From: Antedon mediterranea | Taxonomy: Eukaryota > Echinodermata > Crinoidea > Comatulida > Antedonidae | Reading direction: 5' to 3' | DNA length: 64,000 bases | Assembly (NCBI RefSeq): GCF_964355755.1 | Contig: NC_092679.1 | Location: 13,694,932-13,758,931, forward strand | Shown here: positions 28,601 through 35,299 of the stretch, in pieces | Numbering within the stretch: the first letter of the stretch is position 1 | Layout of the letters: each line of letters begins with the position of its first letter | Translations under genes and position numbers: made by a program | The notes under the pieces: generated by a model | The model's input: the letters and a program-made list of their open reading frames with translations, nothing else | Databases searched by the model: none | What the model was told of the DNA's origin: nothing

Positions 28601-30385
28601 TGTCTTTTCTAATTGTTGTGAAATATGAGATTTTGGTATTATATTTGAAATAAATTTTATAACCTATCCATAACCAAAATCCGGATAAAAAAATTAGTTA
28701 ATGTATAAGTGAATAACTTTATCATAAGTACAAATTGGCCTATTCAAAATGTGATGACATTCATCTGCATTTTGTTCATGTTTGGAGAACAATACATGTT
28801 CAAAGTTTTGCCTTATCATTCTTAAGCCTACTTTCAACAATTTATCGAATGATATTTCATTTTAACCCAAATTAATATTATCATCTGTACTGTAGCTTGC
28901 TTGCATTTATGTAAAAGATTACTTACATGGTGCCAAGTTTATGTAGCTTTGACAAAGCATCTTCGTCGATTTCCTTCAGGTTATTATTGTTCATGTAACT
29001 ATAAAAAAAAATTGTGCTATGGTGAACAACACATTGTAAACATACTAAACAACGTAAGGAATTTGCACGTAAAATGCTAGTTTTTATTCCTTAAACACAT
29101 CATCTAGCTAGTTAATCTATATTGATCGTTCGTATTGCTAAATTCCAAAATACTGCTTTGTTCTGCATGCACACATTATTAATACTAGAGAGTGAACTCG
29201 CTTCGCTCGCTCCCTCTCTAGGACTGTAGACGATGGTTCTCGGGATGATAATGACTCGGTAAAGAGGTTTCAGAAGAACATTCTTGCCTGAACGTTTTCG
29301 GTCGGTTACCATTATTGAAATGCTTGATATTCGTAAAACTAAACCTACTCACTGTTTCACAGTGTCGTAGATGATTAATAGCGTTTTACGTATAGTGTTA
29401 ATTGTTTGGTAGGGCCCTTATAGTGTGGATGTGGGGAGGCGGAGTTAATTTGAGGGAGGTACTTATTTGAAGGATCCGTAAATTTTTTTAGTTTTAATAA
29501 TATGGTACATTTACAAATAAAATCCTCTAGTAGATATGAAAAGTGGTAAAAAAGAATTACAAGTGCTTGGTAAATTGTAGATAACAGTACGATGAAATCT
29601 ACTAAAAATAGTATAATTGTGTTATAAATATAATACAATATAATGTGTATAAATGTGGATGGGCGTTTATTAGATGGTAGTTGGGGGGTGGGGGGTGTTG
29701 CGGCGTGGTAATTATCAATTGATGTTTTATTGGGGAGGTGTTCCGGTCGTTTATTTAAATAAATACCATTCTACTTGGTATAATCAATACATTATTCCGC
29801 GATAGTGAGCCGTTTTGGCCTAAGAATGCAGACGTTTTAGACGGCTTGCAACATGGGCATAAGTATCCCAGGATCCTAACGGGACACAGATAGCGCACAG
29901 TATTTATTATTTATTGAAGTCCTGGCAGGTTACTCCAAAACTCGGCTATCGGGGTTTCATTCGATTTCAAACAAAAGCTCTTATTGTTCAAGAATAGCCT
30001 ATAACATATAACATTTGACTACGTTGGTCTAACCTCCCTCCAAACAGCAGTTCGGAAACTGCAAAGCAGCCTTCGGGTCGCCGGGCCCGAAGAGGATATG
30101 TAGGGATAATAACATATAACCGTAGCTTTAACATTGCAATGTGAAACTTACAGAATGATTGTGTCTACTGGTCATTGAAATTACAAAAAAAACTTACAGA
30201 ATTTGTGTGTTTACTGGAATTCCAACCGGCCATTCATTGAGTCCACGGTTTGCACAGTCCACGGTTATTTCTGTACATTCACAAACCGCATTCACATTAG
30301 TATCATTACTACATGCAACTTCAACACCAATTGATAAATCCACCCATAAAAACAACAGGCAGCATATCAAGGATGTAGAGTCCAT
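1548..30385 (-). CDS. Leucine-rich-repeat receptor or secreted LRR protein, N-terminal part (13 exons, gene runs off the left edge)
   Basis: Thirteen minus-strand exons join in frame: 30198-30385, 28927-28998, 28111-28170, 26107-26175, 24104-24175, 23511-23585, 22638-22703, 14949-15020, 14453-14515, 13012-13146, 2817-2885, 2080-2154 and 1548-1607. Exon 1 gives a signal peptide and a Cys-rich LRR N-cap (CECTEITVDC). Exons 2-13 give about 13 LRRs with LxxNxI cores such as LADNNISFI and LVHNNITFIEDGAF. Every LRR exon begins with one base and ends with two bases of a codon (phase-2 introns), and lengths are 60-75 nt, except a 135-nt exon holding two repeats. One phase-2 exon per LRR is the known layout of the LGR (glycoprotein-hormone/relaxin receptor) family and of some other LRR genes. 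No seven-helix domain lies in the window, so LGR identity is only a suggestion. Introns are full of transposons. Some LRRs (exons 3, 6, 7) are degenerate. Confidence 0.8.
2080..2154 (-). CDS. LRR gene exon 12 (LRR 12)
   Basis: A 75-nt exon with a CTGCAG acceptor and a GTGAG donor. It encodes FLYGNKISNITYKTLETQNT plus five residues. It holds N-x-T sites likely to be glycosylated if secreted. Confidence 0.78.
2817..2885 (-). CDS. LRR gene exon 11 (LRR 11)
   Basis: A 69-nt exon with a TTTTCAG acceptor and a GTAAG donor. It encodes FLVHNNITFIEDGAFNGTNL plus three residues, a very clean LRR. The intron before it (about 10 kb) holds the LINE, the Ngaro-like element and the hAT relic. Confidence 0.8.
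3005..3215 (-). mobile_element. Degenerate tRNA-SINE copy, antisense
   Basis: The reverse strand matches the SINE at 1028-1395 over the body containing GTCTTCTCGGATAAGGACT, and keeps a decayed A-box-like segment (GCGGTAAAGGCGGG). It is more diverged than the plus-strand copy. Confidence 0.6.
3439..3738. repeat. Two-copy tandem duplication, unit about 164 bp
   Basis: Positions 3439-3574 and 3603-3738 are nearly identical, both running from ATTATCTTTCAATCTG to ATCCAATATTAACG. Only a few bases differ, so the duplication is recent. No coding content is seen. Confidence 0.85.
3897..6433 (-). pseudogene. 5'-truncated LINE (Jockey/CR1/L2-type non-LTR retrotransposon), decayed
   Basis: Minus-strand fragments in order give: the linker after the endonuclease (LREVMDKHAPLKTK, PWYTDEIRSAKKLRR) at 6074-6433; RT palm start (LKKSGLDPENLSNYRPVSNL) at 5495-5959; RT core (LDLSAAFDTVDHSIL, VPQGSVLGPQLF, YADDTQ) at 5032-5376; and the C-terminal region at 4314-4799 (LELIQNTAARVV, LHWLPVRYRI). 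The YADD catalytic motif is intact, but frameshifts and stops separate the blocks. The 3' end is a (TTA)n tail at about 3897-3920. The endonuclease itself is missing, consistent with 5' truncation on insertion. It lies in the LRR gene's intron, on the same strand as the gene. The clade (CR1, L2 or a relative) is not resolved. Confidence 0.85.
6603..6692. repeat. Fragment shared with the 53.9-kb SINE-like repeat
   Basis: GATTTCCTCATCTTTATC and TATATCACCGGGCGG here recur at 53881-53990, the second in inverted orientation. This is likely a rearranged SINE scrap. Confidence 0.45.
7035..7925 (+). CDS. SGNH/GDSL-hydrolase-like ORF of the retroelement, with repeat-encoded tail
   Basis: An open frame of about 296 codons starts at the ATG at 7035 (MAFSTCRIGLVGHSFVRRL). 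The first ~170 residues look like an SGNH-fold hydrolase: block I is GHSF, block III is GENDI (Gly, Asn and Asp kept), and WSYIHSDP near residue 160 may hold the catalytic His. Such esterase-like domains are known in several retroelements, including Ngaro and some CR1 LINEs, with unclear roles. From about 7670 the frame reads through an 18-bp tandem repeat and becomes Leu/Phe/Gly/Ala-rich (LCLPSGLMFAFGLYACLRA). That tail is an artefact of the satellite or a recent extension. The domain call rests on motif reading only. Confidence 0.6.
   Translation: MAFSTCRIGLVGHSFVRRLECYTSERKFFALRLDASLYDVKYYSRGGATTYRFPDLLKGWSTPKDIVYVHLGENDIVKRSNNFIVNKLDNLFDFLDFGLECKHTVVSQLLKRHPSRVSSNFNDSAVDINRRLQANYADGACVTYWRHRGLWNDWSYIHSDPMAYILTEVLQMADRHVSVRTSRPTSYSTRRKNYKASGFNLNLYTNVQNLHMFCLRAKIWPLGLMLALCLPTGLMFAFGTYVCLRALCLPSGFMLAFGLYACLRALYLPSGLIFAFGLMRALWHSGFGHILLFSVR
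7668..7885. repeat. Minisatellite, ~18-bp unit containing TTTGCCTTCGGGC
   Basis: About a dozen units close to CTTATGTTTGCCTTCGGG run in tandem. Because the unit is a multiple of three, several frames stay open across it, which explains the overlapping ORFs at 7673-7969. Confidence 0.9.
8270..8870 (+). pseudogene. Gag-like region with Cys/His knuckle
   Basis: The frame reads LRTLINNDNDTHGVSLSII and ITEWMRAIKIYMSIF, then, after a frame change near 8490, WRTYDESFRKAPQGRPLNSD and a Cys/His cluster ICLKFNAGKQCHAPTRCF continuing past a stop into a second CxxC. This is the usual C-terminal Gag pattern of DIRS/Ngaro-type elements. It binds element RNA in intact copies. At least one frameshift and one stop are present. 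Confidence 0.65.
8941..9610 (+). pseudogene. Reverse transcriptase of the Ngaro-like element
   Basis: Blocks seen: HPSALDHPIQIEEFI and SSPLGVVPKAELGKYRIIQD (finger/palm start), SKTDIEDAFRVIPIHPDDY (first catalytic Asp), LPMGASRSCNIFESFS, and HILDDFFFVGP (the catalytic Asp pair). A +1 shift at about 9515 separates the LPMG block from the LDD block, and another break lies near 9285. All catalytic Asp residues survive, but the frame is broken. Confidence 0.8.
9610..10434 (+). pseudogene. RT thumb and RNase H of the Ngaro-like element
   Basis: A connecting region (KINEFLNRKKVT, LLNYACSVVVPGRAF) precedes RNase H. The latter shows LELFPIVNALEI (catalytic Glu), LFRCDNSAVVAVIN (Asp) and HIPGVDNVLADLLSRRKF (the last Asp). 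There is a stop at 10241, so the domain spans two frames. Confidence 0.75.
10452..12620 (+). pseudogene. Tyrosine recombinase of the Ngaro-like element, split by a hAT insertion
   Basis: The N-terminal SAM-like part is at 10452-10861 (SSLAPATIKAYQRNIQKLAS). The catalytic part resumes at about 12189: GFFRIGELAVG holds the first catalytic Arg. The region around 12470-12600 encodes DGRPIAARFIYAKLKEAISF and KGHSLSGLW, where the His of HxxR survives but the Arg is lost, and in-frame stops occur. In intact elements this enzyme inserts circular cDNA without making target duplications. It is certainly inactive here. Confidence 0.75.
10862..12187 (+). mobile_element. Internally deleted hAT transposon with hATC dimerisation fragment
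   Basis: The left terminus CAGGGGCGCAGCCAG is matched by CTGGCTGCGCCCCT at the right end. Inside, 11267-11503 encodes PVTSTEAERSFSTLWRTKTF and LSGLCLMNIHFNMN, the conserved hAT C-terminal dimerisation (hATC) signature. About 11000-11270 gives the preceding transposase segment (FLDHLQTELKTRFSADN after a shift). The DNA-binding and main catalytic parts are missing. CTTAT lies on both sides of the insertion, but a clean 8-bp duplication is not visible. Confidence 0.8.
12783..12857. repeat. Hairpin-forming inverted repeat
   Basis: ATAGGGGCAGCCCATA is followed about 45 bases later by its imperfect complement ATAGGCTGCCCTAT. It is a short imperfect stem just beyond the Ngaro-like recombinase and might belong to that element's 3' end. 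Confidence 0.5.
13012..13146 (-). CDS. LRR gene exon 10 (two LRRs, 9 and 10)
   Basis: A 135-nt exon with a TTTCAG acceptor and a GTGAGT donor. It carries two consecutive repeats (VSWNSLTSL... and LLLGKNNIQSISTKIFANMS...). The intron between these two LRRs was probably lost, or never gained. Confidence 0.8.
13345..14075. mobile_element. Non-autonomous inverted-repeat element (TTAAAGGCC termini)
   Basis: The termini read TTAAAGGCCGGTGCACACTA and, on the other strand, TAAAGGCCGATAGGCCTACA followed by CACTAAAC. Both continue into a shared GCGTCAAATCGAA block about 55 bases in. Internal DNA is non-coding. The arms are well matched; the superfamily is not decided. Confidence 0.7.
14453..14515 (-). 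CDS. LRR gene exon 9 (LRR 8)
   Basis: A 63-nt exon with a TTTAG acceptor and a GTGAGT donor. It encodes HLAYNRLTEIPIFRGNIYGT plus one residue. Confidence 0.78.
14949..15020 (-). CDS. LRR gene exon 8 (LRR 7)
   Basis: A 72-nt exon with a TTTTCAG acceptor and a GTAAGT donor. It encodes KLADNNISFIHKDAFVALDS plus four residues, a canonical LRR. About 7.6 kb of intron with an Academ-like transposon separates it from exon 7. Confidence 0.8.
15100..15235. repeat. (CGGT)n-bearing dispersed repeat, copy 1
   Basis: CTCTATAGTTCACTATGTCGG, a run of CGGT-like units, GTAAACACTAACTC, GCGCACGTGACTG, then CCATATATATGACC. The same ordered blocks occur at 28516-28600, 33250-33660, 43188-43300 and 54380-54975, some with several hundred extra internal bases. 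Confidence 0.8.
15878..17291 (+). mobile_element. Non-autonomous Helitron (TCTATATATA...CTAG)
   Basis: It begins TCTATATATAAATTTACG after an A, and ends in a perfect 13-bp-stem hairpin (17256-17292) closing with CTAG before a T, as Helitrons do. The right arm of the host transposon (about 20355-20366) preserves the empty site: TTTAGTA joined to TTACGTAATTA. No Rep/helicase coding is seen. A related 5' part occurs at 55007-55620. Confidence 0.8.
18271..19680 (-). pseudogene. XPG/FEN-like (PIN-fold) nuclease gene of the Academ-like transposon
   Basis: A 5' exon at 19217-19680 encodes RDGDLEDFSMHENQPWPPSL and DVKVFDGAAIVHAL, then a GTGAGT donor. A short exon at about 18846-18885 encodes DCKEVYITS. 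The 3' exon at 18271-18719 encodes QEEADSRMCIHIDDALKKGS, RTVDTDVIVILVG and FHAFTGSDTTSQF. Order and spacing resemble the FEN/XPG acidic sites: N-terminal Asp (VFDG), E-EAD, D-x-D and GSD. The Cys-rich tail (CDCKNLPFCSGNCKCRS) is encoded at 17800-17870 and again, inverted, at about 19760-19840. The protein probably acts on the transposon's own DNA. Intactness is doubtful: upstream parts and some exons are not found. Confidence 0.6.
20712..21062. repeat. Two-copy tandem duplication, unit about 173 bp
   Basis: The block AAATATGACCCGAAGTTACT ... TTTTATAGCATTTTT occurs twice head to tail with only a few differences. It is non-coding. Confidence 0.85.
21130..21900 (+). pseudogene. LINE 3' fragment (RT C-terminal region)
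   Basis: Frame 21181-21480 reads IVDFRTKNWSVHEPL, PAYKYLGTIIDKKLDW and KKGQQRLYLLRKLRKCNASK, the region after the catalytic core of a Jockey/L2-type RT. It continues after a shift as RRAGRVIGVDVSVLSF and LPSNIRIRLPRAVLNATINH. The 3' end is AATAAAG followed by a (TA)n tail at 21880-21900. The insertion is strongly 5'-truncated and decayed. Confidence 0.8.
22010..22380 (+). repeat. Diverged relic related to the 15.9-kb Helitron
   Basis: Shares scattered blocks (TTCTAGAATTTTACTC, TTAGTTACTGATGATTAAAA, AACGAATTTA) in the same order with 15900-16070 and 55040-55190. No termini are seen. Confidence 0.4.
22638..22703 (-). CDS. LRR gene exon 7 (degenerate LRR 6)
   Basis: A 66-nt exon with a TTTTAG acceptor and a GTGAGT donor, in phase with its neighbours. 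It encodes YISPSVVELSTGTYKLSTGS plus two residues. The repeat lacks the Asn of the LxxN core, so it is a diverged or decayed LRR. Confidence 0.6.
23312..23335 (-). repeat. Possible Helitron 3' terminus (minus strand)
   Basis: On the minus strand this reads TTCGCTCGCGTATCATCTAG followed by T, close to the 3' end of the Helitron at 17291. The element body upstream on that strand is not recognised. Confidence 0.35.
23511..23585 (-). CDS. LRR gene exon 6 (LRR 5)
   Basis: A 75-nt exon preceded by a long pyrimidine tract and CAG. The donor is GTAGGC, weaker than the others. It encodes RIDNTKLQMLGENAFAFTNG plus five residues. The first Leu of the LRR core is replaced. Confidence 0.7.
24104..24175 (-). 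CDS. LRR gene exon 5 (LRR 4)
   Basis: A 72-nt exon with a TTTCAG acceptor and a GTAAG donor. It encodes YLSSNDINIIEPFTFANNSK plus four residues. Confidence 0.8.
24272..24300. repeat. Short (CAG)n-like run
   Basis: Four to five CAG units and their variants. A second CAG/GCA-rich stretch lies at 25205-25290. Both are intronic to the LRR gene. Confidence 0.7.
26107..26175 (-). CDS. LRR gene exon 4 (LRR 3)
   Basis: A 69-nt exon with a TTTCAG acceptor and a GTAAG donor. It encodes HADTNLLTDISTVFNDLPFL plus three residues. Confidence 0.75.
26311..27803. mobile_element. Non-autonomous element with ~50-bp terminal inverted repeats
   Basis: The left end ATAGAGTTCAGCG and the right end (other strand) ATAGAGTTCTGCGG continue into shared TGACGTCAC and TAGATGG / CTGCGTGG blocks. 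Roughly four-fifths of the first 50 bases match. The 1.4-kb interior is AT-rich and non-coding. The flanks suggest a short TA- or TAT-like target duplication. Confidence 0.75.
28111..28170 (-). CDS. LRR gene exon 3 (LRR 2)
   Basis: A 60-nt exon with a TTGACAG acceptor and a GTAAGT donor. It encodes NVNNNLLSKLPSLPKTIGNM, a short LRR of the 'IP' kind. Confidence 0.7.
28516..28600. repeat. (CGGT)n-bearing dispersed repeat, copy 2 (short)
   Basis: CATATACATGGCTGAAGTTG, CGTGCTCAAGTTAGTGTTTACC, a few ACCG-type units, then GACATAGTGAGC. It matches the ends of the longer copies at 33.3 and 54.4 kb with the middle deleted. Confidence 0.75.
28927..28998 (-). CDS. LRR gene exon 2 (LRR 1)
   Basis: A 72-nt exon between a TATAG acceptor and a GTAAGT donor. 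It encodes YMNNNNLKEIDEDAL..., a canonical LRR continuing directly from the NTQIL end of exon 1. Confidence 0.8.
29186..29222 (-). repeat. Palindromic Helitron-like terminus
   Basis: CTAGAGAG ... CTCTCTAG encloses GCTTCGCTCGC. On the minus strand it ends CTCTCTAG before T, the form of a Helitron 3' end. The loop motif GCGAGCGAAGCGAG is shared with 17256-17292. Confidence 0.45.
30198..30385 (-). CDS. LRR gene exon 1: signal peptide and LRR N-terminal cap
   Basis: The first ATG that opens a good signal peptide is at 30385. A hydrophobic core (LICCLLFLW) is followed by a Cys-rich LRRNT module with four cysteines and the typical VDCANRGLNEWP/IP motif. The exon ends in a GTAAG donor after 188 nt (62 codons plus two bases). 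A near copy of the donor end lies just downstream at about 30135-30163, a small local duplication. Confidence 0.8.
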
Positions 30386-30445
30386 TTTCAACAATAAATG
30401 TGACAACCTAACCTATTAAATATTGCGTTTATTTTAGAAACGTCA

Positions 30446-30990
30446 CTGTGATATAAAATCTGGTTTGATATTGAAATAAAATCATGATTGTTTCTTAAAT
30501 TATACAAATTGTATAAGCATTTCCAACTGAGTTGGTATCAACAAAAAAAGTTCCGGATTCGGATCGTGACATTAGTGTACTTTCACTTTACTTCTTTTCA
30601 TTATACAGTACCTGTTTTTGTCATAACATACTTATTATGTATATCATTTTTTATTTCCTTGTGGTAGTCAAGTTTTAAATATATCTATCGATTTTATTGC
30701 TTACAATCGATGACATCTTAGCCACATCTGCAAAAAAGTCTTATCATTTGCTCACCAAGGTCGCCTTTTCCATTAGACGAACGAACAAAATTGTATTTTA
30801 ACCCTTTGAAGACGCAAGGTTTCTACCCCAAATGACAGAGCTTAAATAAGGTATTAAAGATTAGTATAAGCTAGTAGATTCCGAAAATTCCCTGTTAATG
30901 GCTTTTCCAACAACTTTCTTACTCTTACTTCTTGAATCGGAGGTATCTCTGGCGGGAATTTAATAAGTCAGAGAGAATGATACAAACCAT
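30446..30990. repeat. Upstream region of the LRR gene, duplicated at 33977-34520
   Basis: About 540 bases starting AAATCTGGTTTGATATTG lie just upstream of the first coding exon of the LRR gene and are repeated, over 90 percent identical by eye, at 33977-34520 in the same orientation. It probably holds the gene's promoter and 5' untranslated region; no TATA box was confirmed. Confidence 0.8.
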
Positions 30991-30992
30991 AA

Positions 30993-32573
30993 TACGATTG
31001 GTTAATTAATAGCGTGACAATCGTTTCCTGGTTATGACGTGACAGTGGTGGCGCCAGCCAGCCCCCCCCCCCCTCCCCCCGTCAGGGAAAGCTGGAGGAG
31101 TCGGGGAGTATTGCCCATATTTGTCGGGGAGATAAATATGATCATTTCTTTTCTGGTAAAAAATAAAACCATATTAAGTGTACTACTATATATTTGAAGT
31201 AACTGCGGCATTCCATTTTTGACGTACGTACGATTTACTGACAGCGAAGTAAACAGTATGATGTGGTACGCATTTGTCTGGCGGTGTCTCTTTGTACGAA
31301 TCTTTCATGGCTCACTGTGGTATACCTGTCGACATATCTGGGCTTTATCATATTACATCCAGGGACCAAAATGTGTGATTTTCAGATTCCAGGCGAAAAT
31401 CGAAAATTCATTTGCAACTACGCATCGACGTACGTTCATACAGGGATAAAGGTACGAGTTATGTTCTCACGGTTGAGTTTACGAATTGTTTCAATTTACC
31501 AATAACCCTTGGTGTACCGCGTATATGTTCGCTGTCGATTAAAGGGGTTTGGGTGGGGGTTCGATTGGGAAAAGGAAGCGGTTGGCCTGAACCATAAAAC
31601 AGGGTCTGGTCACGTTTCTTTTCGCGCATAAATCTCGATCTAGGGTAGGTAGGTGAATAGGGTGGCTAGCCACCTCCCTTAATTCTAAAGGGGAAAAAAA
31701 GATGCACCAAACCCGTGACCGTCGCTAGACGCGGATTCGACGCCTTGACTCTTTTAATTAAGAAGAGTAGGCAAGAGCTATAGTTGAAAGAATTATTTAT
31801 GAATTCAAGAGTTTAAAAAGAAAACGCAATTTAAAATCATCGGAAAATACCCACAACTGAGTTATTTTCAAAACACATGCACTCCCACTACCAGCATCAC
31901 GTTGTCTTAGCTCGCTCCTCGTGTGAATGCTGACGTCATCACTCTCCAAAAATACACCATTTTCCGCCCTGGTCCGTGTGCAAGCGTTAGCGTGGACTTG
32001 TATATTTACACCCCTGTACAGAGTAGAGTGTAATATCGTGAATTTTTTCTCGCGTATGAAGGTTTTTTAAATAATGGTATGCAGTATAAACGATAAAAAA
32101 AAAATATAAACATGTTTTTTTATTATTATTTTATAGGCATAACATAAACATGAAATGTCTTGTTCTATGTACACGGCCGAAAAAACGGCATTTTATTGAT
32201 TTGTGTTATAGACACGGCGATTACGGCAATCATCATTGTATACGGTACTAAATTACATTGAGTTATTCACCCGGCTATAGGGTATATATCTGAGGTTAAC
32301 AGACCACCAAAGCACAGTCGTACACTAAACACATGCACTATCGAGGCATTTTCGGATCAAAGTTTATTATTAGTTCGTCGAAAAAGATCCGTATTAGAGT
32401 ATTTAGGAAAGATTTATTTAAATTTACATTATTATGTGACATTGTTATTAAATGTAATGGAAACAGTTGCTCTAGCCTATTAAACAGTGTGTAAGCATCT
32501 ATTTTTCAAAATTTTCTGAGTAATACGATTGGTTAATTAATAGCGTGACAATCGTTTCCTGGTTATGACGTGA
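30993..32573. repeat. About 52-bp direct repeat flanking a 1.47-kb insert
   Basis: The block ATACGATTGGTTAATTAATA ... GGTTATGACGTGA occurs at about 30992-31044 and again at 32523-32573, apparently identical. The intervening DNA (C-rich at its left end, no recognised gene) looks like an insertion or a duplicated junction. Confidence 0.75.
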
Positions 32574-32579
32574 TACTTA

Positions 32580-32766
32580 AGCCTGTTTTCCTGTCGACGT
32601 TATTCGACGCTATCGTCGTTGATCGTTAAAAGTTCAACGACGAAGTTGAAATGATGACAATAGCGAGTACCATTTCCTGTAAATCGTTAACATTTCAATG
32701 TTTACGTAGAAGATCGCCGATTATTGTTAACGATAGCGTCGAATAACGTCAACAGGAAAACAGGCT
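32580..32766. mobile_element. 187-bp MITE, Harbinger-like, with TTA target duplication
   Basis: Termini AGCCTGTTTTCCTG and CAGGAAAACAGGCT are perfect inverted repeats continuing into GACGTTATTCGACGCTATCG. TTA lies on both sides (32577-32579 and 32767-32769). A three-base TTA/TAA duplication is typical of PIF/Harbinger elements; no transposase is present. Confidence 0.85.
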
Positions 32767-33074
32767 TTAGTTGTTTTGGTTTATCAGGGTTTATGTATGG
32801 ATTATTAACTTTTTTTGTCTTTGTCTGTTAAAATGTTTAAAATAGTCGAACTTTATAAGTGTTTTTTATATTTTGAACATACTGTATAACGATAATAATG
32901 TTTATATAATAATAAAGGTTTATTTTGTGAAAATAACTGTAGGTTGACAGTAAGAATCCTTTTAATATTGCATAGGTATAATAAGTTCAGTTTGTTTAAT
33001 GACTAAACATTTTAGTTAGACTAGGTAGGTCCAGTTATCCTTTTTATGTTTTATCTAATTTTACGGAACAATAT

Positions 33075-33175
33075 CGATAAAGTTACCTCAACACCAATCG
33101 ATGAATCCATTATTACACAGCAAGAACAGTAGGGACATCATTGCTACAGGCCATTACGAAAATATCGCAATGTGA
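33075..33175 (-). pseudogene. Relic of LRR-gene exon 1
   Basis: About 25 bases (33083-33107) match the part of exon 1 just after the signal peptide; the minus strand still reads SSIGVEV. Together with the duplicated upstream block at 33977-34520, this shows the 5' end of the LRR gene was duplicated. The relic lacks the Cys-rich cap, and a (CGGT)n repeat separates it from its upstream block. Confidence 0.6.
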
Positions 33176-33244
33176 TACACACTGTGTACACATAGTGGCA
33201 TTTTGCGTTCACATAATTGACACCGTGTTTATACATTTTTATTC

Positions 33245-33660
33245 GCGTTGGACGCGTCTCTATAGTTCACTATGTCGGTTGGTTGGTCGGTCTGTCGGTC
33301 TGTCTGTCGGTCCGGTATCCCTATGCGTTTTATCGCTTTCTGACCTTATCTTGATATCAGTTTAATCTAGCTAAGTCAATTTTTCACAGTATATTCCTTA
33401 TGGCCAGGAATCGATGGGGTTATGTTTTCACGGTGCGCAATAAAAAATTACGCGGTCTACGCACGATTTAACGAAATCACGTTTGTAATCATATCTTCAC
33501 AACCATGAATCACAATTAAATAAAATTTGGTACTCATAAATTTCAGGGCATAAATCATCATATGGCAATACAATTACGTGCGTAGCGCATGTAACGCATC
33601 GGTTGATAAACACTAATGAGCACGCGACTGCAGCCATCTATATGGCCTTGTTATGAACAC
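33245..33660. repeat. (CGGT)n-bearing dispersed repeat, copy 3 (long)
   Basis: It runs from CTCTATAGTTCACTATGTCGG through a CGGT run, TTACGCGGTCTACGCACG, TAAATAAAATTTGGTACTC and GCACGCGACTGCAGCCAT to TATATGGCCTTGTTAT. The copy at 54380-54975 shares all of these in the reverse order on the other strand. Confidence 0.85.
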
Positions 33661-35117
33661 ATGCAGTATTGGTTTAACATTGTATACGGTTTGACACGCA
33701 TTGTCGGAAGAACACACAGTGTGAAACACATCGAAAAGAGAAACACCGTATATGAAGAAAATCACAGTGTTGGAAGGAACCAGACATAAAAAACAAGAAA
33801 ACCTTTTCTCATTAGTTTGTTTTTATGGCTGGCAGCTATTAATACATTATTATACAGATATTGCCTGCTTAGAGGTGAAATATAAGATTTGACATCCCCA
33901 AGGGAATGATATTATGTTCGAGTTAAAATATATTTCCCGAAGCGCAGCTGAGGTAAATATATAATTCCCCGAGAATACAAAAATCTGGTTTGATATTGAA
34001 ATAAAATCATGATTGTTTCTTAAATTCTACAAATTGTATAAGCATTTCCAACTGAGTTGGTATCAACAAAAGAAGTTCCGGATTCGGATCGTGACATTAG
34101 TGTTCTTTCACTTTACTTCTTTTCATTATACAGTACCTGTTTTTGTCATAACATACTTATTATGTATATCATTTTTTATTTCCTTGTGGTAGTCAAGTTT
34201 TAAATATATCTATCGATTTTATTGCTTACAATCGATGACACCTTGGCCACATCTGCAAAAAAATCTTATCATTTTCTCACCAAGGTCGCCTTTTCCATTA
34301 GAAACAACTAGAATTTACGAACAAAATTGTATTTTAACCCTTTGAAGACGCAAGGTTTCTACCCCAAATGACTGAGCTTAAATAAGGTATTAAAGATTAG
34401 TATAAGCTAGTAGATTCCGAAAATTCCCTGTTAATGGCTCTTCAAACAAACTTTCTTACTCTTACTTCTTGAATCGGAGGTATCTCTGGCGGGAATTTAA
34501 TAAGTCATAGAGAATCAGTTTCCATATTGCAATAATAACAATGTATCCTAAATAAAAGCTGATTTCTTAACCTACTCATAATAATTACACAGATACTGTA
34601 CTGTATTTTTTTGTTAATTACTTAAGGTGTATTATTTAGGGACCACAGAGTGATAAAATAACTAAATACTATTGTAAAATGAACAACATGTAAACAAGTA
34701 GAGTGAATCTTCCCTGATATAAAGCGGTTTCTTTTTTTTTTTTATTTGTATTTTGAAAACAAATTAATATGTATTTTAATATGTTATTTTAAATTAACTT
34801 TTCTTGATTTGATCTCTGAGTTCACAATTACAACATATATTATGTTGGGAAATGGTGTGAACAAACAGTGCATGCCACTATGCGAACCTCACAAATTACA
34901 TAGTGTTCAATTCGGTGAAAGGTATCAATACCATCAATGGAATCTTCTAAAAAAAGTATATCTAGTTTTAAATAAATCGAAATAGTGTTTGTATGTCTGT
35001 AATACACACAAATACATAATTGGACATACATAGAAAATTCCTATCCACCAAAAATGAACTGATAACAACAAATTAATACGCTTTAATTGATAACGGTTTG
35101 AAAAAATGTCTGAGTCA

Positions 35118-35295
35118 TAAGGTTTATCGCAAATACCTTGATTTCGCGAGACACGTCATTGCACAATGCATGATGGGAAGGGTTTGGGAGCAATAGCGCC
35201 AACCGTATAATACAAACTTTATATACTGGTGGTGGCGCTATTGCTCCCAAACCCTTCCCATTATGCATCGCTCACGCAATTTTCGATAAACCTTA
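35118..35295. mobile_element. 178-bp palindromic MITE with TA flanks
   Basis: The ends TAAGGTTTATCG and CGATAAACCTTA are inverted, and the inner arms (GGAAGGGTTTGGGAGCAATA and its complement) are almost perfect. The element could fold into one long hairpin. TA flanks are consistent with a Tc1/mariner-type non-autonomous element. Confidence 0.85.
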
Positions 35296-35299
35296 TTGT

